The notes under the pieces are model-generated. The model did no database searches. It saw only the letters and a program-made list of their open reading frames with translations, and was not told where the DNA came from. A stretch of 64,000 bases of DNA from Pseudomonadota bacterium. GTDB lineage: Bacteria > Pseudomonadota > Alphaproteobacteria > SP197. The position numbers and the translations under genes are program-made. The stretch covers positions 1-64,000 of the forward strand of contig JBCCIS010000027.1 of NCBI GenBank assembly GCA_039028155.1, written 5' to 3'. Of the stretch, positions 60,301 to 64,000 are shown in pieces; the stretch's first letter is position 1, and each line of letters begins with the position of its first letter.

Positions 60301-63130
60301 CGTCGGTCGCGCCCGCGACATCCGTCCATTCACCATCGACCAGCGCCTGCCACTGATAGCTGAACGCGCCGAGACCATCGTCATCGGTGAGGTCATCGGT
60401 GTTGGCCGTGAGTTCGCTGTCTTCCTGGGCGTCGCCCTCAATGACGACGGCACCAGCCGGATCGTCGTTCACGTTGGCGACCGAATCGGTTGACGCGCTT
60501 TCAACGCTTTCAGCCGTTCCCTCGCCATCCGTGTAGCTGACAACGACACGCAGCTGATCGCCGACCTGATCGTCGCCCGGCGTGAAGGTCTCATCGGTCG
60601 CGCCGGCGATGTCCGTCCATTCACCATCGACCAGCGCCTGCCACTGATAGCTGAACGCGCCCAGGCCATCGTCATCGGTCAGACCGGATGCGTCGGCCGT
60701 GAGCAGCGAGTCTTCCTGGGCGACACCGCCAATGGTCACGACGCCGTCAGGCTCGTCGTTGACGTTCTCGACCGGCGCGGTGGCGTCGCTTTCGACGCTC
60801 TCCGCGTTACCGCCGCCATCCGTGTAGGAGACGACGACGCGCAACTGATCGCCAACCTGGTCATCGCCCGGCGTAAAGCTCTGGTCCGTCGCGCCGGCGA
60901 TATCGGTCCAGACACCATCGACCAGCGCCTGCCACTGGTAGCTGAACGCGCCCAGGCCATCGGCGTCGCTCAGGCCCGAGGTATCCGCCGTCAGCGGTGA
61001 ATCTTCCTGGACATCGCCGAGAATGGCGACCGCACCAGCCGGATCATCATTGACGTTGGTAACCGGATCGGTCGCGCCGCTGGTGACGCTCTCTGCCGTG
61101 CCGTTGCCGTCGGTGTAGCTGACGACGACGCGCAGCTGCGAGCCGACCTCTGGATCATCCGGCGTGAAGGTGTCGTCTGTCGCTCCGGCGACATCAGTCC
61201 AGACACCATCGACCAATGCCTGCCACTGGTAACTAAGATCGCCCAGACCATCGGCGTCGCTCAAACCTGAGGTGTCAGCGGTCAGAAGCGCATTCTCCTG
61301 AGCCACGCCATCGATCAGGACATCGCCTACCGGCGGATCGTTTAGATTTCCGATCGGCGCGGTCGGGTCGCTCGTGACGCTCTCGCCCGTGCCTTGGCCG
61401 TCCGTATAGGAGACAACCACGCGCACCGCGTTGCCGACCTGATCGTCGCCGGGCGTGAACGTCGTGCCGGTCGCGCCGGCGATGTCGGTCCAGACACCGT
61501 CGACCAGCGCCTGCCACTGGTAACTGAAGTCGCCCAGGCCGTCGTCATCGCTGATGCCCGAGGCATCGGCCGTCAGAAGTGAATCTTCCTGGGCGTCACC
61601 GGCGATGACGACGTCGCCTTCCGGCGCATCGTTGACATTCGCGATGGGATCGGTCGGACCGCTCGCAACGCTCTCCGACGTCCCGCCGCCATCGGTATAG
61701 GAAACGACCACGCGCACCTGCGCGCCGACCTGGTCATCGCCGGGCGCGAACGTCTCATCGGTCGCGCCATCGATGTTGACCCAGCCGCCCTCGGTCAGAA
61801 CCTGCCACTGGTAGGAAAACTCGCCGAGACCATCGGCATCGGTGATCTCTGATGCGTCCGCCGTAAGCAGGGTATCTTCGACCGACGCGCCGGTAAGGGT
61901 GACCTCGCCCGCTGGCGGGCTGTTGGTGCTGCCCTCTTCGGTCATTTCCTCAATCGTTTCGTCGTTGCGCTCCTTGTCCGGCAGGCTCTCCAGCTCGTCG
62001 CCGGCCGACGCGCCGGTTTCTTCTTCTCCCTCGCCGCCGTCTTCGCTCTCACCTTCGCCTTCGGCCTCTTCGATGGCGGCGGCAAGCTCTTCGAACAGAT
62101 CCTCGACCGCCTCGGCAAAAGCCTGAACCGCGGCATCCGGGTCGGCGGGCTGGGCCTGATCGCCACTGCCGTCATCGGCACCCGTCTCGACGCCCAGATC
62201 GGCATCGTTCAGCACCTGCATGGTGGCGAGTGCAGCGCGATAGAGCGCCTCGATATCGGCGCCGTCTAGAATTTCGACAGGGCTCGGCGCCTGATTGATG
62301 GACGAGACCGACGTCGTGGCGCCGAGTTCGCTCAGGATCACTGCCGCGACGTTGGTGGCGACCTCGACCAGACCAGTAGTCTCATCGGGATCCTGCAGCA
62401 GCGTGACGAGGTTCTGGATGCCTTCGGCGGCCGCCTGGATCGCCACCGATGTGCCGCGAATGCCGATGGTCGAAACCGGTGTTTCGACTGTCATATCGCC
62501 GGTCTTGGCGACATCGCCGGAGACCAGGACGAACAGACCCTGGACCAGCGAGAACGAAGCGACGTTGTTGTCGGAACCGGGATCGTAGATCAGCTCGTCG
62601 ACAACCATGCGGGCGTCTTCGGACAGCGAGAACTGTGTGCCGTCGGCAAACAGAACGGCGACCGCGCCGTCAGACGACGTCTCCAGGACATCGCCCAGAT
62701 AGATCGGCGAGCCGACTTCCAGTGCGACGCGCGTGCCATCGACGCGAACGGCGAAGGCCTCGCCGGTAATGGCCTCGACCTGGCCCACCGAGCTCGCGGT
62801 CAACGACGCGCTATCGAGTTGGGCGTACTGGCCGGGCGTCGGCGATCCGGCAAGCGCCGACACCAGGGAACCCTTCATGACGCCGGCGCCCTCACCCAGG
62901 ATCAGATCCGGCGGCGTGGCGGCCGTAAAGTAGTCCTGGATCAGAATCTGGCTACCGTCGCGGCCCTCGATCAAGAGATCGGGGCCCTGGCGATCAAATG
63001 ATGCGCGCAGCACACTCTCGGCGTCGTCGATGTGAATGCCACCAGACGACATTCCGTCGATCACGTGAACCGGCGAACCCGCAGGGGTACCCGCCGACAA
63101 TGCTGCTACGTCCAAGCCTTCCACAGCCAT
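54305..63130 (-). CDS. Giant FecR/Ig-repeat/RTX adhesin-like protein (2941 aa)
   Basis: A 2941-residue protein with the same plan as its 942-aa neighbour plus a large insertion. Order: N-terminal module (FDRQGPDLLIEGRDG), FecR domain (about 110-230; GQVEAITGEAFAVRVDGT, VETPVSTIGIRGTS), an acidic linker, then 21 Ig-like repeats of 97 residues each (55799-61909). The shared sandwich-like domain follows (GIPVENFTLAFTDSEG, TGLRYMRNNDPDHEVD), then RTX repeats (GGNGDDIVLA, GGNGTDALFA, GGNGSDFLSSGGGADSLTGGLGADIF) and the same C-terminal tail (AMDQPAASDIEIV). No Sec signal. The architecture is that of a surface or biofilm adhesin exported by type I secretion; direct evidence is lacking. Confidence 0.88.
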   Translation of the reverse strand: MAVEGLDVAALSAGTPAGSPVHVIDGMSSGGIHIDDAESVLRASFDRQGPDLLIEGRDGSQILIQDYFTAATPPDLILGEGAGVMKGSLVSALAGSPTPGQYAQLDSASLTASSVGQVEAITGEAFAVRVDGTRVALEVGSPIYLGDVLETSSDGAVAVLFADGTQFSLSEDARMVVDELIYDPGSDNNVASFSLVQGLFVLVSGDVAKTGDMTVETPVSTIGIRGTSVAIQAAAEGIQNLVTLLQDPDETTGLVEVATNVAAVILSELGATTSVSSINQAPSPVEILDGADIEALYRAALATMQVLNDADLGVETGADDGSGDQAQPADPDAAVQAFAEAVEDLFEELAAAIEEAEGEGESEDGGEGEEETGASAGDELESLPDKERNDETIEEMTEEGSTNSPPAGEVTLTGASVEDTLLTADASEITDADGLGEFSYQWQVLTEGGWVNIDGATDETFAPGDDQVGAQVRVVVSYTDGGGTSESVASGPTDPIANVNDAPEGDVVIAGDAQEDSLLTADASGISDDDGLGDFSYQWQALVDGVWTDIAGATGTTFTPGDDQVGNAVRVVVSYTDGQGTGESVTSDPTAPIGNLNDPPVGDVLIDGVAQENALLTADTSGLSDADGLGDLSYQWQALVDGVWTDVAGATDDTFTPDDPEVGSQLRVVVSYTDGNGTAESVTSGATDPVTNVNDDPAGAVAILGDVQEDSPLTADTSGLSDADGLGAFSYQWQALVDGVWTDIAGATDQSFTPGDDQVGDQLRVVVSYTDGGGNAESVESDATAPVENVNDEPDGVVTIGGVAQEDSLLTADASGLTDDDGLGAFSYQWQALVDGEWTDIAGATDETFTPGDDQVGDQLRVVVSYTDGEGTAESVESASTDSVANVNDDPAGAVVIEGDAQEDSELTANTDDLTDDDGLGAFSYQWQALVDGEWTDVAGATDDTFAPGDDQVGQQVRVVVSYTDGEGTPESVTSDPTDPVGNINDDPEGDVTIAGLAQEDEVLTADASGISDADGLGAFSYQWQALIDGTWTDIAGATGDTFTPGDDQVGDALRVVVSYTDGGGNPESVASEATDPVANVNDEPAGAVVVDGAAQEDSELSANTDGLSDDDGLGDFSYQWQALVDGEWTDIAGATDDTFTPGDDEVGAQVRVVVSYTDGEGTAETVESAATDPVGNVNDEPEGDVTIDGAAQEDAVLTANTDNLSDDDGLGAFSYQWQALVDGEWVDIAGATEDTFTPGDDQVGQQLRVVVDYTDGEGTAETVESDPTAPIGNENDPPEGAVLVDGVAQEDSELAANTDGLSDDDGLGEFSYQWQALVDGEWVDIAGATDDTFTPGDDEVGAQVRVVVSYTDGEGTPESVESDPTAAVANVNDDPAGVVTIDGAPQEDSELTANTDGLSDDDGLGDFSYQWQALADGEWIDIAGATAETFAPGDDQVGDQLRVVVSYTDGEGTAESVESEPTAPIGNENDPPEGAVLVDGIAQEDAELSANTGGLSDDDGLGEFSYQWQALIDGEWVDIAGATDDTFTPGDDQVGDQLRVVVSYTDGQGTAESVESGATDPVANVNDEPAGAVLIDGVAQEDSELAANTDGLSDDDGLGAFSYQWQALIDGEWIDIAGATDDSFTPGDVEVGAQVRVVVSYTDGEGTAETVESDATDPIANVNDEPAGAVTIDGVAQEDSELTANTDGLSDDDGLGEFSYQWQSLVDGEWIDIAGATDDAFTPGDDQVGQQLRVVVSYTDGEGTAESVESDPTASIGNENDPPEGAVLVDGVAQEDSELAANTDGLSDDDGLGAFSYQWQALVDGEWIDVAGATGDTFTPGDDEVGAQVRVVVSYTDGQGTAETVESVATDPVANVNDDPEGAVTIDGVAQEDSELSTNTDGLSDDDGLGEFSYQWQVLVDGEWIDIAGAIDETFTPGDDEVGSQVRVVVSYTDGEGTAETVESDPTGPIANVNDEPEGAVTIDGVAQEDGELTANTDGLSDDDGLGEFSYQWQAFAGGVWVAIAGATDATFTPGDDQVGLQLRVVVDYTDGQGTTESAESAATDPVDNVNDDPDGAVTIDGVAEEDSELTANTDELSDDDGLGEFSYQWQALVDGEWTDIDGATDDTFTPGDHQVGEQVRVVVSYTDGQGTEESIESAPTDPIANVNDEPEGDVIVDGAAQEDSILTANTDGLSDDDGLGEFEYQWQALIDGEWIDIAGAIGDTFTPGDDEVGAPVRVVVSYTDGEGTNESVESAATDPIANVNDEPDGGVGINGVAEEDSTLTADTSDLSDDDGLGPFSYQWQILTDTGWQDVEGATDDSFTPGDDEVGFQMRVVVSYTDGGGTVETVESAATDNVANVNDAPEGNVGINGDPEEGEALTADTSGLSDDDGLGEFSYQWQVLTGDGWVDIDGATDDTFTPDEDQVGFQVRVVVSYTDGQGTLETVESGATDEIEPEPGEVDVVVNNNGEVFLQGTFVELGIGANGAMGTVGAAPESFEASNEPGLPGLSFYASNAPLADGDNGTGDAFLPGIPVENFTLAFTDSEGSFVGSNQNDDGGTDIPMSVESTSSDDGVASATLTGGVDDKVEISQTVSLGADDTYYTTTVTITNTGDETLTGLRYMRNNDPDHEVDAVGGIGFPTINDVLLNPDGTGGVAAVNALGQFSGQSILLVADQSALNQENGLDDGSIQVRASAYGFENLDPFDSRGFDNPSDPNGSTADIGINLVYVLPDLEPGESITITWVTSTNNPSDGNDYLVAQADQTTVDGGNGDDIVLAAREETSETLIGGNGTDALFAYSTGATGDVLVGGNGSDFLSSGGGADSLTGGLGADIFFYDDEDDGHVIASNTTYSSIASPEADTIVDFQSGLDVIQLLSDAFGDLPEGALVDGVNFSVIADSYDGTNAGTNANHDAGEATFVYSVADGTLHYDGNGADAGYTAVAAMDQPAASDIEIVSST
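55799..61909 (-). repeat. 21 tandem 291-bp units encoding 97-residue Ig-like repeats
   Basis: Inside the giant gene, 21 units were counted in the protein. Unit boundaries at 61909, 61618, 58999 and 55799 fit a period of exactly 291 bp. Each unit carries a GxV(T/L)xxGxAQEDSxLTANT start, a DDDGLGxFSYQWQ core, IAGAT, FTPGDDQVG, RVVVSYTDGxGT and an NVNDxP end. Units 8-18 are the most alike; units 1-5 and 20-21 differ more (LTADAS or LTADTS instead of LTANTD). Codon differences between units show that the array is not freshly duplicated. Confidence 0.93.
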
Positions 63131-63346
63131 GCGCGTCTTCCTGTCACTTATTGGCTCCTGCCCGCCGTTTCTTGTTGAATAGACGGCGTAACAACTGGCG
63201 CCGCGACACTACCCGTAAGGCCAGGAAATGTCTGCGAATCCTTGCGGATTATAGGCTAAAGCGCCCCATTTTGTGACCCAATGTGGCACAAACGGCCCAC
63301 ATTCATGAGGTTTCTCAATCAAACGGGGTCAAGTGATCAGTTTTTT

Positions 63347-63724
63347 CTATTCCAGATTGCGCCGCTCATCCTCGCCAAGCCGCCGGTTCGCCTGCCGCAA
63401 GAACACCGCGAGCGTGCAGCCCTGGTCGGTTGTCGACCAGTGCTTCGATCCCGGCCCGAAGCTGACGAAATCACCGGTTCGGAACACCGCACCGTCGTTG
63501 TCGACGAGTTCGCCGTCAATCACATAGAACTCCTCGAAGTCCATATGCTCATGCGGCTTCGAACTGGTGCCGGGATCCATGCGCAGCAGGAAGCTGCCTT
63601 GCCCGGTCGCCATTTCGTAGCTGATGTTGCACCACCACATGCCCTCGACCGGTTCGCCATAGCGATCATCCGGCACAAAACGGGCATCGGACGCGTTGAA
63701 AATCTGCCGTGTCGTCAATGCCAT
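63347..63724 (-). CDS. Cupin domain protein
   Basis: A 125-residue single-cupin protein. The first cupin motif is PHEHMDFEEFYVIDGEL (His, His, Glu ligands) and the second is FGPGSKHWS (His). PGTSSKPHEH and the N-terminal GMWWCNISYEM segment are typical of small metal-dependent cupins linked to sugar or amino-acid metabolism. ATG 63724 lies immediately after GGGAGG, unusually close, so translation could begin a few residues later. It is divergent from the glutamine-synthetase-like gene and may share its promoter region. Function unknown. Confidence 0.8.
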   Translation of the reverse strand: MALTTRQIFNASDARFVPDDRYGEPVEGMWWCNISYEMATGQGSFLLRMDPGTSSKPHEHMDFEEFYVIDGELVDNDGAVFRTGDFVSFGPGSKHWSTTDQGCTLAVFLRQANRRLGEDERRNLE

Positions 63725-63831
63725 GCCTCCCAGCTGCCTGACAAAAATGGCCCCTCGCCGACACATGTGCAACTTGCCAGGGATGTTCTCTGCGTGATCC
63801 ACTGCCCGCGACCCAACAAACGGGGGACTTG

Positions 63832-64000
63832 ATGGCGGCGACAGGCGACCGCAGCGAACTCGACCGGTTCTTGGAACAACATCCTGATATCGACGTCGTC
63901 GACGCGATCTACTCCGATCTCTGCAACCTTTGGCGCGGCAAGCGCATCAGCCGTGATGACGCCGCCAAGATCTACGATCAGGGACTACCTGTCGCAGGCG
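63832..64000 (+). CDS. Glutamine synthetase family protein, N-terminal part (runs off the window)
   Basis: The first 56 residues are visible. The pattern VVDAIYSDLCNLWRGKRISRDDAAKIY matches the conserved N-terminal segment of the glutamine synthetase/gamma-glutamylputrescine synthetase family (VDxxxxDLxGxxRGKRI), preceded by an acidic helix (ELDRFLEQHPDID). GGGGGA lies just upstream of the ATG. In catabolic regions such genes are often GlnA-like ligases that add glutamate to amines rather than true glutamine synthetases. The catalytic domain is outside the window. Confidence 0.8.
   Translation, partial: MAATGDRSELDRFLEQHPDIDVVDAIYSDLCNLWRGKRISRDDAAKIYDQGLPVAG

Noticed and set aside
55799-61909. 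Regularly spaced repeats considered as a CRISPR-like array
   Set aside because: The 291-bp period is in frame and protein-coding throughout, without unique spacers or cas genes.

Overview
The window is a GC-rich, gene-dense bacterial chromosome segment. Gene content suggests a heterotrophic alphaproteobacterium, perhaps Rhodospirillales-like. The signs are paired HlyD/DUF2955 genes, a DUF1127 protein, TauD-type oxygenases, an ADP-forming acyl-CoA synthetase, and many short-chain dehydrogenases, amidohydrolases and M20 hydrolases. The lineage is inferred from gene families only; there is no rRNA or tRNA to anchor it.

Layout. 1-3.6 kb: end of a KefB-type antiporter, a conserved unknown, the GTPase TypA, and two small membrane proteins. 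3.7-10.6 kb: an HTH/binding-protein regulator facing a compact five-gene minus-strand operon (TauD oxygenase, NodB/PuuE-like hydrolase, SDR, second TauD oxygenase, M20 hydrolase), with a divergent MFS transporter. 10.7-15.4 kb: a SAM hydrolase, an HlyD/DUF2955 export pair and a periplasmic binding protein. 15.5-20.8 kb: a CoA-thioester catabolic operon (PaaG-like isomerase, DECR-like reductase, ADP-forming acyl-CoA synthetase, CaiD-like hydratase, GST) with a convergent LysR regulator. 22-32.5 kb: an oxidase, an SDR, a ureohydrolase, a dimethylargininase-like enzyme, two exported proteins, an AruI-like ThDP decarboxylase and a class II aldolase; several look like guanidino/arginine metabolism. 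32.6-40.9 kb: an epimerase, then a NodB-like hydrolase, an M20 hydrolase, two paralogous YtcJ-like amidohydrolases with a HigBA toxin-antitoxin pair between them, and an acetolactate decarboxylase. 40.9-51.1 kb: a class III aminotransferase, a cupin, a trimethylamine-dehydrogenase-like flavoprotein, an acidic SPOR protein, CysQ, a Sua5-type enzyme, an FAD oxidase and an MHS transporter.

The most striking region is 51.2-63.1 kb. Two tandem minus-strand genes encode FecR-domain/RTX secreted proteins that share the same N-terminal module, the same C-terminal sandwich-like domain, the same RTX block and the same terminal signal. One is 942 aa. The other is 2941 aa and carries an insertion of 21 Ig-like repeats, each 97 residues (291 bp) wherever the register was checked. 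This looks like a giant surface adhesin with a short companion on the same chassis.

A second feature is a family of 62-nt palindromic intergenic elements: two inverted copies at 44.7 kb and a degenerate third copy at 22.0 kb. The window ends with a cupin gene and the first 56 codons of a glutamine-synthetase-family gene.
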